Assembly: GCA_018257865.1 (NCBI GenBank)
Contig: JAEUBA010000119.1
Location: 1 to 64,000, forward strand
DNA length: 64,000 nucleotides
From: Stereocaulon alpinum
Taxonomy: Eukaryota > Ascomycota > Lecanoromycetes > Lecanorales > Stereocaulaceae
Reading direction: 5' to 3'
Part shown: piece by piece, positions 52,373 to 64,000 of the stretch
Layout of the letters: each line of letters opens with the position of its first letter
Position numbering within the stretch: the stretch's first letter is position 1
The notes under the pieces: generated by a model
The model's database searches: none
What the model was told of the DNA's origin: nothing
Seen by the model: only the letters and a program-made list of their open reading frames with translations
Made by a program: the position numbers and the translations under genes

Positions 52373-53928
52373 TCAATATTCGAAAGCGCTCACTTCTGGC
52401 TTCGGGAGCTTCGCCGGAGGAACACCGCGCTTGTTGCGATTTCGGTAGAAGAAGACATTCTTGCCGACTCCCTCAACATCAGGACAGGACTCGACCCATT
52501 GGCACTCTCGGGCTGCCATCCACATTTGTCTCATGAAGTACCAGAATCCACCGATCTTTTGGCGGTAATGCTTGCCCATCACTGGCTTGATGGCTTCGGA
52601 CGCCTGGTCGGCGTGATAGAACGGTATCGTTGAAACGAAATGGTGAAGAACATGAGTCGAGATGATGCCGTGCATGAGGTATGTGCCAATCAGGCCGAGG
52701 TCACGATCAATTGTTGCAGCGGCGCCGCGCTGGAAGTTCCAGGCGCCGTCTTCATAGTGAGGCAGGCTAGGATCGGTGTGCTGAAGGTACGTGATAGCAA
52801 CTGCAGCGTCTGTCAGCATTATTCGCTTCGCGGTTGAAGAAGATACTAACCAAGCCAGTGATTGACCCAGAGATATGGGATGAAGTACCATACAGTCAAG
52901 TTCCACCAACCAAAGTTCGTGCCTACGTAGTAGAGAAGACCGGCCATGAACGCCAGACCGAGATCACTGTAGACGATCAATTTCTCGTCTTTCTGATTGA
53001 TCAGAGGTGTCGAGGGCTGGAAGTGATTGACGCCGCCAAAGAATCCACTCTTCTTGCCGATTCCGCGACCATCTTTCCGATGAGTATAATAATCGGTGCC
53101 GGTCACGTTCGTTGTGATGTATAGGATCCAACCCAGCAGCTGCTGACCAATGAGGGTGACAGCAGTGGCAATTGGAGTCTCTTCGCACAGCTCCGAGAGC
53201 TCGTGAGTGAACCTTCCGAGTGTTGATGCGAATTGGTCGCGTGTCTTGGGAACGAAGACCATGTCTTTCTGCATATGACCAGTGTGTGCATGGTGCATGC
53301 CGTGAGTGATCTTCCAGGCGAAGTAAGGAACGAGCAAGGCTGTGTGACAGAAGAAGCCCACGGTATCGTTGATAGTCTTGCTTGGCGAAAAAGCTCCATG
53401 ACCACACTCGTGAGCCAGAACCCACAGGCCTGTACCAATGCAACCTTGGAGGAAAGTGTATAAGCCCCATCCGATACCACGGAGGACTGGCGAAGGGATG
53501 TATTCCGGAGTTATGAACTTGTGGCAGACGAGCCAGGTGACAGCCAGATAAAGAAGATCGCGGCCAACATATGCCAAACTTCGAGAGGTGGAACGCTCGA
53601 GACAGTGGGCGGGGATAGCGGCACGGATATCGGAGATGGTGAAGTTGGGCATCTCGAACTCGTCGCCATTGGCATCGATCAATTTGCCGGCACGCTGTAC
53701 TTGGTCTGGAAATGCTTTGTTCAAAGCGTTGATGATGTTGGGGTCTGTAGAGTTTAGGAGATTGTCTGCACGCTTGTCCTCTGAGGGCGAGTCGGGACTT
53801 GACAGCGATGTCTGAGAGTGGCTCTGTGACCTGTCTCTGCTACTTGCAGGTGTTGTCTTGCTGGAAGTGTCCACCGAGGTGGACATGGCCGCTGGAGGGG
53901 GGGTGTGCAGAGAAGAAGCCATTGACAT
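52373..53928 (-). CDS. delta-12 (oleate) fatty acid desaturase
   Basis: An ER membrane di-iron enzyme that adds a second double bond to oleoyl chains to make linoleate. Two exons, 53928-52851 and 52800-52373, give 501 residues; the junction CTTG|GTTAGT to CTGCAG restores HWLVAITYLQH. The three histidine boxes are HECGH (173-177), HGMHH (209-213) and HVLHH (409-413). PNFTISDIRAAIPAHCLERS and the HTDPSLPHY segment are typical of fungal delta-12/omega-3 desaturases. Hydrophobic pairs lie before box 1 and around residues 250-340. The serine/threonine-rich first 60 residues are variable in the family. Sequence alone cannot fully exclude an omega-3 (delta-15) activity. A Met three codons in is an alternative start. 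Confidence 0.93.
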
Positions 53929-55051
53929 GGTGGATGTTGGTTTGTAGTGCTATGGAGAAGAGTTGTGGTAAGAGGTCGGTGGAGAATTGGAGAAGGAAGG
54001 TGAGGAAGTTGGTCTGAATGGAGAAAAAGGCCCACTTGCAGAGCCGCTAATCGAAACGAGATAAGATAGCCGGATCCCTGATCGACGGGTCAGGAACACA
54101 GATGCTGAATGTTATTGAAGTTTGTTGAACGAAGTTACAAGTGAGCACTTCGCAACATGCAACAGTCTCTTTGAACACAAGCTTTGGTGTGACACTTGTT
54201 ACAGTCAGAGGCTTCATATGAAAGGGATACGAGAGCAGGTCTTCCACAGCCACAAAGGCTTGTGGGGAGCTGAGGGGTCACGATTACGAAGATCCAGATC
54301 ACTATCCAGCTTACACCAAAGCATCAACTTACTGCCTATCGAGGCACATGCTTTGAGCGACCGTCATTCGTCATTCAATTGGCCATCCTCGACAACGTTT
54401 CGCCTTCATGATGCAGCTTACTGGAAGCTACCGTGGGTGATAGGTACGCACGGGGCTATTCGGGGCTGGATGATTTTCCTCATACTAAGGGTCGCGCCAA
54501 GCTTTTCTTGTTGAGAAGCTAAATCCAGTAGGGTCTCACTAGCGCGAGCTTATCTGGCCACCTGGGCCGCACTCTTTCAAAGGCCCTGGCCAGATCTGGC
54601 ATCTGTCTAGATAGATGTCGGGACGCGTTTGGCGGCAGAGGGCCTCTACTTTTCAACTCAGCCCGTACCATATTTATAACATCAACGTCGCAGCGATAGA
54701 GCATACAGACTCATCAACATGAGTCAGGTAGCTGTTATAAATCGATGGGCTATTCATAGAGCATCTTACCGCAGTCCACATGCCTCTCTCCACACCGCGT
54801 GGCGATGATGAGCCTTCACTGTCTCCCTACATCTGATATCCTGTCTATACGACCACTGCCTTCCTGCAATCCATCTTTGGACACATCTCTTAATAATCCC
54901 CATGACCTTACGGCCTACACATCCGTCGTGGCAGCAAGTTGCGGTAGGCAATTTGATGTACATGGCCGTATTTCCTAGGCACCAATTCGGAGCAGGAGCC
55001 ACGAAGGTGGCAATAACATATTAATAAGACAAAGTGACGGACTGTTGCAGG
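53929..55051. other. desaturase promoter and intergenic region
   Basis: About 1.1 kb upstream of the desaturase gene and downstream of the TRS130 gene. The small ORFs here (up to 130 codons) have no recognisable features. Confidence 0.5.
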
Positions 55052-58000
55052 TCATGCGTTTCTGCTTTGGGATTCGATCAACCAGCCGCCACCACCCCCG
55101 CTGGGATCAAGGTTCACTGTCGTTCTGGACAGATCCGAAGCCACAAGTATTGTCCGACTCTGATCCCTGTAGTCTGTCTCACAACTGAGTGCCGGAGATG
55201 CTTGTTCGCCCGCCCCGTCATTGGTGGGGCGTATGTCAATAGATGGAAGGAGCAGTCTTCCTGTCCTCTGAGGCCACAGCAGTAATGAGAAGCTCACATC
55301 ATCACCTTCACTTGCGCTGTAGTGCCCCTTCCTTTGCCCGCCAATGAGCCAATCAGTGTTCGCGTGCATTTCGTAACAGAACTTGAATGCTGATCCGTCG
55401 TTGTTGTGCTTCCTGCTGCCGTCCCAGTATTGTGTGTGATGGATTGTTAGCTCCATTGGAAGACCTTGCCCAATCGGACAGCAATCTCGCTCGAATTCTG
55501 GGCTCGCGAGATTTGACATATGTTTCAAACGTACTGTAACTAACACCTGCACTTGCGGCACGTCGACGGGGACGATGAGATGCTGCATCGGCGATGAGGA
55601 TGCGGTACTTTCAAGAGAGAATGTTTGGTGATTCTAGCACATAATTAGCAGCTTCCAACGGAAATGACGCGTCATCAACGAACCTCATGCCAGTTCCTGA
55701 GCCATTCTCCCAGCTTTTCGCCCTTGTCAGTAGGGAGGCCTGCAAGTAATAGTTCCCATCCAATCTCAGAGAAACTTCCAAGATGGACCCTGCGGTAGAG
55801 CACACTAGCTTCAACATTTTGCGCTGAGAAGATTCTTCGTAATGCGGACGACAGCGTAGGTTCCAAAATACGAGAGAACTCCAGGAAAGGTGTATTCGTA
55901 AGTGCTGCATGGAAAAGCCTCTCGGCTACTGCACAGATTTCTTCGTCCAAGCAGCGATAGTCGATATGGAGATACAATTTCCTCTCAAGTGAGAAATTCG
56001 TAGGGCTACCTGATCTGTGGCGTATCCTAGAAATGAAAGAGAGAGGCTGAAGGTCGAAGACGTCCAGCTCAGTGCTTGTGGAAGATGGCGCATCTGCGCG
56101 GAAATCACTGTTCCCTTCAAGACAGCACTTGAATATCCTGAAAGGCACAGAAGTCGCGGTGCCTATTGTGAATCTGGAGAATAGCATGTTCTGCTTGAAG
56201 ACATCCTGCACGTTGATAGCCAGCGGGAGAAAGATAGGAATCTTTGAGTTGCAAGCGTATGCAAAGTCACCCTCGGACGTCGTGTACATGATCTCCATTC
56301 GCACCACTATGTCTCTCAAATCGCTCTCGAGTCCGTAAGGTATTGTGATGGAGGCAGTGGTGTCCGCTGGCAGACTGCCAAAGCTAATAGTGCCTGGTTG
56401 AGTCTTGTCCGTAATCTCGAAATCGCTATCTAGGACCACCGCATCTGCAGTGTGAAGTCGTAGGCCAGCTGAAGCAGCGCGCAGGAGAAGCTTGCCCTTG
56501 GTGACTTGCTGCTTGCCATTTACTATCTCCACCTTGATCAACCGGGGTTGATCGAGACTGATTTCTTCATAATGTACCACGCGGCCTTCAAGGCTCCTGG
56601 CCCCAGCCCAAATTAAGAGACGTTGTTGGCCATCGAGGTCGTGGTAATGAAGTTGATCAGAAGATGTTGATTCTCTAGATCGTGCGAATAAGGGACCATT
56701 GGATGTCGGAGATAGATCATTCACAAAGATAATATTGGATGTTTGAATACTAAGATTACCCAGCACATACCAGCCTGGCAGCATCATCTGAAGTCGTCGT
56801 CAGCTTACTTTGGTTCTACGAGAGAGAGTGTTTCTGCGCACATTCGACCTAAGCGTTATCCTCGCCATGCCTGGCTTGACCACTCGTACTCCCTCCGTAG
56901 TGAGCCAAAGCTCAGAGCGCTGTTCCTCGCCAACACTGATAAGCCTGGCTCGCACAGTAACAGCCTCCATGTCTTCCGGTACCAAGTTTCGCAGTTGCAG
57001 GTTCAATGTGAAGCCATCGTGATCGGGCGAATGGAGGATGTGAGTATCAAGGCGAACGTTGTCAAAGTATTGGTCCATCGGGACCGACACTGGCTGATCC
57101 AAGGACACCGAAGCAGCTATGATGTCCTTGAGACAGACGGTTGTACTGCTCAAGGTATGCCAGGCCCTCGGCTCGATTGAGCCTGTTCGGCTCTCCGTCG
57201 TTACTCTGGACGTACTTCGAACGGCCTTCGCCAATGTCCTCAAGGCAATACGCACATAATCCTCAATTTTCCCCAGATATTTCAGACATTGAGTATACAT
57301 ATCGAGCATCACCATCTCCAAGTTCGACCAGTCATCTTTCGCGTAGAAGGGAGCCAGTTGACGAAAATATGACGCGGCCATGCTGTAATCTTTGAGCTGA
57401 CTGTGCATAGTCAGTAGGTGTATGGATAAGAGATAAGCCTGTAGATCTTACAATCTGATGTATGCGAGATCTGCAGTCATTGCCTCTGCAGCCTTGCTCC
57501 TATCGCCAACAACGTAGCAGGCTAGGGCTAAGGCCGTTAGATCCTAAGATGATACGTTAACAATTGGTAATGTTAGGTCTATAAGGTCGCCGAGCTTACC
57601 TCGTACGCAGTGTAAAAGCTCTTGCTAGATTCTAAGGCTGAGAATAGTTTGTTATTAGATATGCCAGCAGTGATGAGAGCACTCGAAGCAATGATCGATT
57701 TCTCCGCAGCGCCCTTTGCTGGCTTTGATTCATCTTCTAGGTCTACATCTTGCATCTCATCGTCCTGGGCCTCAGTTGTCGAGGCGACATCGGCCAAATT
57801 TCCCCGCCAACCACCGTGCCGAAAGCCAATGCTGCTCAGGACTCGTCTTGCTGAATACAAGAGGTCTCCTCGCTGTGCTGCCAACTCTGAGGCACCAGGA
57901 TTAGTCGTTCCTGGCGGTAGAAGTCGTACTGCATCCAAGAAAGTCACGGAAGGGAGGGTCTCCTGTGAGAGAGACTTTGGTTTGGCGGCATTAGGGGGCA

Positions 58001-59784
58001 AAGAGCTGGTTCGATTGGGGAGATCGTGACGGTGGACCAAGTCAGTAGCTTGGCCTCCGTTGTTCTCATTGCCAGGCACAGTGTTCGGTCTCAATTGGCG
58101 TAACAATGGATCGAGCTGCTTCGAAAGAGACGACGACGATGTTATCTCGAGTATGCACTGGCTTGCAGAGAACGTCCATGACCCAGTAAGGTTGTCATGT
58201 ATTGTAACTAAAATTTCTGGATCTGCATGCTGGCTCATCTCGGACCACTTGATGGCATTTCTGATGTCTTCTCGGACGACCTGAGTAGTGGATGCAATGA
58301 ATTCGGTGGAGAGTTCTATAGATTCGGCAAGAATCGGTAGATTGATAGAGTCATCAGAAGTTGGACTTGGCAAAAGCGAGTTCGTGGTGGAAGTTTCAGT
58401 GCTGCCGTTAGAGGCTGTATCTTTGATCAACGCCGATTTCTGAACTAGCACGTTTGCCAAACGTAAGAGAAGAATCATCTGACGTGCATAAACGTAGCAT
58501 TGAAAGTCAAAGACGGAGATATTGCTTTCGAGGATCAGATTTCGGAAGGGTCTCCTATCTGTATCTAGTATTGACGCACCCAAATCAAGCACCTGAGTAT
58601 CTTCGTTAGTTTTGTGAGGGGCTGTGAACGTAGAAGAATCTAGCCCAGGTTCATTTCTTCGATTGAGATTGATTGCTCGCTCGAACGCTGCCTTCAGCTC
58701 ATCCGTAAACAAGCTGAAACGGGTCGTCTGCTCATTTGCATCCCCACCCTCATCCTGCTCATCGATAATTGCTCTTAAGCCCACAGCCAGCTCTCGGTAG
58801 ACTGTCAAAGCATCTTCGAGAAGTCCAATATTCTCAAATCCCATTGCCAGACCCTCTTTCAAGACAAAGAAGGTATTGAAATTCCAACCCGGAAGGCTCC
58901 TCTGCATCTCTTTTTCCTTGATATCCTCCTCGTATTGGCTTACTCTCAAGTCAAAAGATGCCAGAATAAGCGCCTTCAACTTCGTCATAAGGTCATCCCA
59001 CCCGTTCTGACCATCCTGAGATCGCCGCTTGATCTGCACCGAATCTTCCGCGGGACGCTCAGCGAGATGGATCTGGGCGACGCGGTCCACAGCGTTCTTT
59101 GATGTCCCATTGAAGTCTGAGCGTATCTTCTCAATGACACTGCTTGATGAGCGCGAAGGCCAACGGCTTGAAGTGGGCCTCTTCTCGACATTGCTATCGG
59201 GCTTAGTGCTGCTAGATGGTCTGGATCCGTCCGCGGATGTAGGGAGCACGTGGACTATGAGCCACTCAAACGCGTCGTGGTTCTCTTGTTTGCTAAGCTT
59301 GCTGCTACTCTGAGTCGAAGGCGTGTGGCCTTTGACCCATTCGCGGACCGACTGTCTAGAGCTCGCTCTATAGGTGTCGACGTCGCTGCATAGAAGAAGA
59401 TAAATCTTCAGGTAAGGTGTCCGTCTGAGGCCTGGAAATTGGTGTCTTCTCTCTTTCCTTGAACCCTCACTTTTTGCGACGTGTCCATTATCCTGGGCAC
59501 TGGACGAGCCATCGAACGATGTAGGTTCGGGGGTAGGATTCGACCTGTCATCGGGGACCAGCTCTATGTAGAGATTGTCTATAGAACGTATGAAACCCGA
59601 AGGGTTGTTCCAATGTAAGCCTTTGAGGGGTAGTCTTTCATGCAGCTCACGAGCTACAGAATGATATATTCCCCAGGGATCGCTGTATTCAACTAGTGTA
59701 ACAAGCCAAAGTTCAGCACCACCGTCTTTGACATGGATTGAGAGTAGTCCTACCTGTAACTCCTGCCGCTGGCGGCTTCTCCAT
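55052..59784 (-). CDS. TRS130: TRAPP-II complex subunit Trs130 (TRAPPC10)
   Basis: A large subunit of the TRAPP-II tethering/GEF complex at the late Golgi, which activates Ypt31/32 (Rab11)-type GTPases. Six exons: 59784-59754, 59692-57600, 57543-57452, 57400-56842, 56787-55684, 55633-55052; 1486 residues, all phases closing. The 31-base first exon encodes MEKPPAAGVT and joins VEYSDPWGIY, matching the conserved N-terminus. Other marks are LKGLHWNNPSGFIRSIDNLY, FEWLIVHVLP, a long helical region with SFYTAYEDLTALALACYVVG, DYSMAASYFRQLAPFY and, after splicing, RITLRSNMMLPGWYVLGNLS. The C-terminal beta-rich part ends GGGGGWLIESQSRNA. The intron at 56,841-56,788 starts GTGCGC; a second consensus donor within it would give an implausible 21-base intron. 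Confidence 0.93.
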
Positions 59785-60156
59785 AACAGCACTGCCGATA
59801 GCAAGGCCTTACATACGCCATGACCAGTCTGTGGACCAGACGTTTGGCGGCTGAGAAGTAATCATTGACTACGGAAATCAGGTAGTGTATGAATGGGAGG
59901 TTCAAATGCCCTTGTCCTCATTTGGCTTCCTAGGGCTGAATGCTGTGTCCTACAATCATCAACATCTCGCTTTTGCTGGCCTTTTATGATGGTCTGCTAA
60001 CTACCATCCACAGCATCAGAAACTGTTCGAACTATCATCAAGATTCGCAATTCTCTATCAACTGGTAGTCGGGCCTTTCGCCTTGGTATGCATTGAGAAC
60101 GCAGAAACCGAATTTGGCAGCCATCATCATCATAGTCATATATCACGCTTGCCTCT
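59785..60156. other. intergenic region
   Basis: Upstream region of the TRS130 gene and 3' region of the cyclotransferase-like gene, both on the minus strand. No gene is seen. Confidence 0.5.
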
Positions 60157-60840
60157 CTACTTCTCGTCTTGAAAGCTCAGTGCTTGCTTCCTAGCCATCT
60201 CCTCTACCTCTTTCCTTCCCACTTCAGGTATGAATAGTCTCAGGACCCGATCCACATAGTCCTTTGGAAGGCCGGCTTCTATCCCATCCTTGATTCCCAT
60301 GTTCATACGGAAGATGTATTCCTCTCTTGGCTTGTCATCCTCCGTTCTCTCACGGTCGATGTAGACAAGCATGTCACGCTTGCTCCCTTCCCTTGTCACA
60401 TCAATTGGACATCTACCATCAACCGAAGCCCAGAAGTCCACGGCTAGTGTCTCTTTTGTATAGGCAAATGGAACGCCTTCATTGACATCGAGGGCACTCT
60501 CATCAGAAGGCGTCAAGTCATAGATGAGGCCGTAGACAACGTCCTTTGCACTTTCCGAGGGAACGATATTGGCGTATCCGCGACCTGTACTCCCGTCTTA
60601 GCTTTCCAGATCGTTTGTTCTTCGATGAAAATGGAAAGGCGCACCATTGATCATCCAGCGGTACCCAGAGAGGCGGCCTTGTCTCTGTCAGTAATTGCTA
60701 GCCGAGAGGACCTAAGATCGCCTACCAATTCCTTGATAAATTGAAGAGCTGCAACGTAAGGTCATTTGCTCTCTCCATAAATTAGAACCATATCCAAAAT
60801 ACATCCTTTGGGCTCCAACTTGAGACTCGGAGGCAGGCAT
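60157..60840 (-). CDS. gamma-glutamylcyclotransferase-like protein
   Basis: Probably cleaves gamma-glutamyl compounds to 5-oxoproline (GGCT fold). Three exons, 60840-60726, 60677-60645 (33 bases) and 60584-60157, give 191 residues. The N-terminus has the family signature YFGYGSNLWREQM, then YQGIGRLSGYRWMINGRGYA, assembled from all three exons, and SAKDVVYGLIYDLTPSDESA with NEGVPFAYTKETL, where the acidic residue of the GGCT active site is expected (DVNEGVP). RDMLVYIDRERTEDDKPREE and FRMNMGIKDGI complete the typical fungal form. The middle exon is very small, but its phase and motif fit are exact. The biological substrate is unknown; glutathione-derived dipeptides are an inference from the family. 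Confidence 0.9.
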
Positions 60841-61642
60841 TGTGGGATCAAATAGAGCGCCCGCAAGAAGGGCACAGAAGTGTGGTTAGCTTGAGACTGG
60901 ATAGTCGGGAGAAAGGTATGGGGCCTGCTTCTGCAGATGACAAGATATCTTATAGTCTTTGTAGCTAGTTCAATCTCATGGCTTTTCAGTCATGGAGATA
61001 CCAAGCACTATAGGGTATAAAACTGGTCCTATCAGGGATGTGCGACATGGAGGCTGTACGCTCGAAGGCATATTGCGCATCTTCAGTGGGTGGCTGCTGA
61101 ATTACGAGCCATACTCAACTAACGTTGACGGAGTTTTGGTAGAGGTGAGAAGTATTGTAGTAGTTGGGTAGACCCGGTTGGGCGCCCCGGGACCCAATTC
61201 TAAGATGGCCGGAAAAGCTTCAGGGTGCTTTACCGCCTTGCCCTGGGCTAATTAACTAGTGGGTTTCCTATGGGGTTCGACTTTGGATAAATCGCCTTGA
61301 GCACTACCTCCATTAGCTGCCTGCTACAGTCCTAAGCACACTCTTGGAGGTGTTCAATAACTTTGCACACAATTATACAGGGGATCGGGCGTATGGTCTA
61401 TAGAGAATTACAAAGATAGCTCCTTCGAATAAAGTGTTGAAGACGCTTGCTGAACAAATCTCCAATCCACTAATATCTAGAGCACTTGCTAAGGAACCAA
61501 GTAAAACCTGAACCGCTTGGCAATATCTCGTGACTAAATAATTGAAGGCGTAGCCAGAGATCTAGCTAACGCATCATCGAAAACCGTCTCGTCTAGAACG
61601 GCACCGAATCTATTGTTCATTGTTTGTCAGCCATCAAGAAGG
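60841..61642. other. intergenic, no supported gene
   Basis: This lies between the start of the cyclotransferase-like gene and the stop of the bZIP gene. No ORF or repeat worth listing is present. Confidence 0.5.
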
Positions 61643-63092
61643 TCAATCATGCTGAGCTGCTTCCACATACCCGCAACACCTCACTGATGCACTCAGTTCG
61701 CGCTTCGTCTGTTCAATCTGATTCCGATCCATTCGCCAGAAGTCAGGATGTTGATGGAGTCGGTGCCATGCTTCCACAGGGGTAATTTCGCCTTCGAGAT
61801 TAATACTCGACGATAGATTCAATAGCTCCTTTATGATGCCACCACTAGCAGTCCAAGTCTGATTAAGCTGGGGAGCGTCTGGAGCCCGAGCCACTAGCGG
61901 TGCTGAAGCCATCATGAGGTGGTTGGCAGGATCGTCTGTCGGCGGGTTGGCAGGATAGGGAAGGTGGGCCATGCATGGATGCTCCAGTGCAAGAACGAAG
62001 TCAATAGCGATCTCCATGGTGTCAACGAGAGCAGACGCTTTTATATGTGGTAGGTCGGCGTGAATCGCTGATGGTTCCCTAGGCTCGTATGCTGAAGAGA
62101 CGTTCATAGACTGTAAGGAGAAGTCTTGCGGAGGCTTCAGCCGGAGAAATTCATACGATAAGGGAACCACCAACCGTTTGGAAGGTCTGGTGCAGATTGC
62201 GGATTCTGGGACTGCGAGTGACCGTGATATGGTGCTGCCAGAGGGTATGACTGTAGAGTGTAGCCAAGGCCCTGACTGGGATCTTGGCGGGAGAAGTTGA
62301 CATGGAGTCGTTGATGATTGAGTTCATCGTTAGAGTATGAGACTGTCGCCGGCATATCGGAATCTGATAGTTGAGGAGGCTGCGCTGATGGCGATTCGTC
62401 TTCTATTCCGGCTGGTAATGGGAGTTCGGATAAGAAATGGTTCGTTTTTAGAATATCGACTTGTCTTTCGAGTTTCTCTTTCTCTTGCATTAATCTCATT
62501 CCAGACTCTCGAAGACGGACGACCTCGGACTCCAGTGTCTTGATATAGTTCTGTGTCCGCTGACGATGTGTGCTAGACCATGTGTAAGTAGAGATGGTAT
62601 TGCGAGCAGGGCGACGTGAAGGCTGAAGGGTAAAAGTTTGCAACAATGGGATTGAAGTATTGGAATCAGATGATAGGACATACCGTTGCGCATGACGCAC
62701 CTGCTCCCTTCTTTTACTCGGAGCTGCAGGACCGGATCCAGAAGTGGAAGTTGTGCTACCTATTTAAGCATTGTTAGCATAATCTATACTCAGTCTAATT
62801 GATGATCCAACCTTCTTGCCAAATAAGGTGCTCGTCTACACTACCTTAGTGAGAGGATCAAACACATAACCAACCTTACAACGGAGGCATGATTTGTAGT
62901 AACGACGCAAAGGAAAGAGATTCCTAAAAAGGATGACATACCGGGAGGTCGACTCTGAGGCTGCAGAAAGGTCAGAGAGTTGGTGCCCAATGTGCGTCGA
63001 GCCCGCTTCCACAAAGAGTCATTGCCCTCTCTTCTCGGTCTTCCTGGCGGGGGAGAGCCCGCAGCTTCTCCAGGTTGGGTTGATTGTGACAT
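61643..63092 (-). CDS. bZIP transcription factor
   Basis: Four exons, 63092-62942, 62759-62684, 62572-62175 and 62091-61643, give 357 residues with consistent phases. The basic region is assembled across two exons: KRREQVRHAQR joins THRQRTQNYIKTLESEVVRL, a DNA-binding region of the fungal 'RRxQVRxAQRTHRxR' bZIP type, followed by a short leucine zipper (L-E-S-E-V-V-R-L...M-R-L...L-E-R-Q-V-D-I-L). The C-terminal half is predicted disordered at first, then helical (LVDTMEIAIDFVLALEHPCM; WRMDRNQIEQTKRELSASVR), as in related uncharacterised factors. The first intron (182 bases) is longer than its neighbours and could hide another small exon. The acceptor of the last exon was chosen by phase (CTTCAG|CATACG) and is less certain. 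Target genes are unknown. Confidence 0.85.
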
Positions 63093-64000
63093 ATCTCATC
63101 AAGTAACAGGATGTTCCTTATTCCTAAACAATGGTCTTATAATCTAAGTCGATTATGCTAATTGCTCGCACTGGATTGGTGTGGCAGATTCTTGACGGAA
63201 TGATTGGGCCAATTCCACGATATGCGGAGCACAGAGACTACTGAGAAAGTAAAGACAAGACTTCGCTCTGGACTCGGTCTCATGTTGAGCATCTAGTATG
63301 AACACCTCTGTTTTGTATCCAGGCCGAACGGCAATGTGATGATTAGGGAATCATTCAGGGTTGGACGTCTAGATCGGCAGGTTAAGAAAGGCCGCTAAGG
63401 GCTGCGGCACGTTGCTCTCCAATCCGGTATAGCTTCTTGCTACCGCTGCAATCTTGCACGCGTCATTCTTCGGCCTCCAAAAGACGGTGAGTAGGCGAAG
63501 ACTTAATCTCATATCTTCTATTAACTCCTGCCAATGAGCTATCTAGCCTGCAACCTTCAAGGCTTCACCTGCAATGCGCCACATTTTGCCGTGCGTACAG
63601 GAGTCTTAAGCGGCCAAAGCCGTATCAGTAATCAGATATGCCAGCTCCGTCCTTCGTCCGCAAAGCGAGATTGTTCTTCAATATCACGTCCGACCACGGC
63701 TGTTGACGGAGCTTCTAACAGCCAGCACTTCAGCCCTCCCAGATGGGGCACCAAGAGTGTCTACCCATTTTATGCTGCCTTTTACGCAATGGCCTTTTGC
63801 TAGGTCGCCAACACTTGCACCTTTTATGATACGGCTACGCTCAGGGGAACGATTTGTTCAATATAAAGGTCGAATGCCAAAGCAAGATCCGCGATGAGCC
63901 GGCACAAACCCCATACTAGCGAGTAAGCTGCTTGTATGGCCGAGATCACCAATATATAGCTCTTATGGGCTAAAAGTCTCCGTCATCTCATTGCTATATT
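63093..64000. other. upstream of bZIP gene, no supported gene
   Basis: ORFs of 64-89 codons at 63,534-63,897 (plus) have no recognisable features. The window may end before the next gene. Confidence 0.45.

Overview
This is a window of nuclear DNA from a filamentous ascomycete (Pezizomycotina; a Dothideomycete fits, but the order is not certain). The genes have many short introns of about 50-80 bases with GTRNGT donors, CTNAC-like branch points and YAG acceptors. The set includes the velvet regulator VeA, a Mga2/Spt23-type factor, a Nha1-type antiporter and a fungal delta-12 desaturase. The first 17 kb carries repeat-induced point mutation (RIP), a process of filamentous ascomycetes.

Region 1 (1-~17,400) is a RIP-destroyed transposon island. 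CpA and TpG are almost absent (none in 6001-6120), TpA is in great excess and CpG is kept, so no ORF survives. Protein relics can still be read through TAA/TAG stops that replace CAA/CAG/TGG. They are a Tad1/I-like LINE on the minus strand (196-1585), a Ty1/copia pol on the plus strand (1590-5060) and a second copia-like gag on the minus strand (about 13,650-14,000). Three related LINE-type 3' ends with four-base tails, several tandem repeats and a hairpin are also present. The island stops abruptly at about 17.4 kb. Next to it are small uninterpretable coding-like fragments (17.4-18.4 kb).

Region 2 (18.7-64 kb) is normal gene-rich euchromatin. In order: Nha1-like Na+/H+ antiporter (-), RNase H1 (+), PFK-2/FBPase-2 (-), small DUF202 membrane protein (-), flavocytochrome b2-type L-lactate dehydrogenase (+, one frameshift), CCHC zinc-knuckle protein (-), tRNA adenosine deaminase subunit Tad3 (-), secreted serine carboxypeptidase (-), omega-like glutathione S-transferase (+), Mga2/Spt23-like membrane-tethered transcription factor (+), VeA (+, one frameshift), delta-12 fatty acid desaturase (-), TRAPP-II subunit Trs130/TRAPPC10 (-), gamma-glutamylcyclotransferase-like protein (-) and a bZIP factor (-). 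I rebuilt the exons by hand and checked each junction for phase; most models close exactly.

The genes are mostly unrelated housekeeping and regulatory functions, not a cluster. The one functional pairing is loose: a Mga2-type regulator of fatty-acid desaturation lies about 9 kb from a fatty acid desaturase gene. The most notable anomalies are single-base homopolymer frameshifts in the lactate dehydrogenase and veA genes, a GC-AG intron and tiny exons in the carboxypeptidase, and the very clean CpA-directed mutation of the repeat island. I found no tRNA, rRNA, CRISPR or telomere repeat and no convincing novel multi-gene system.
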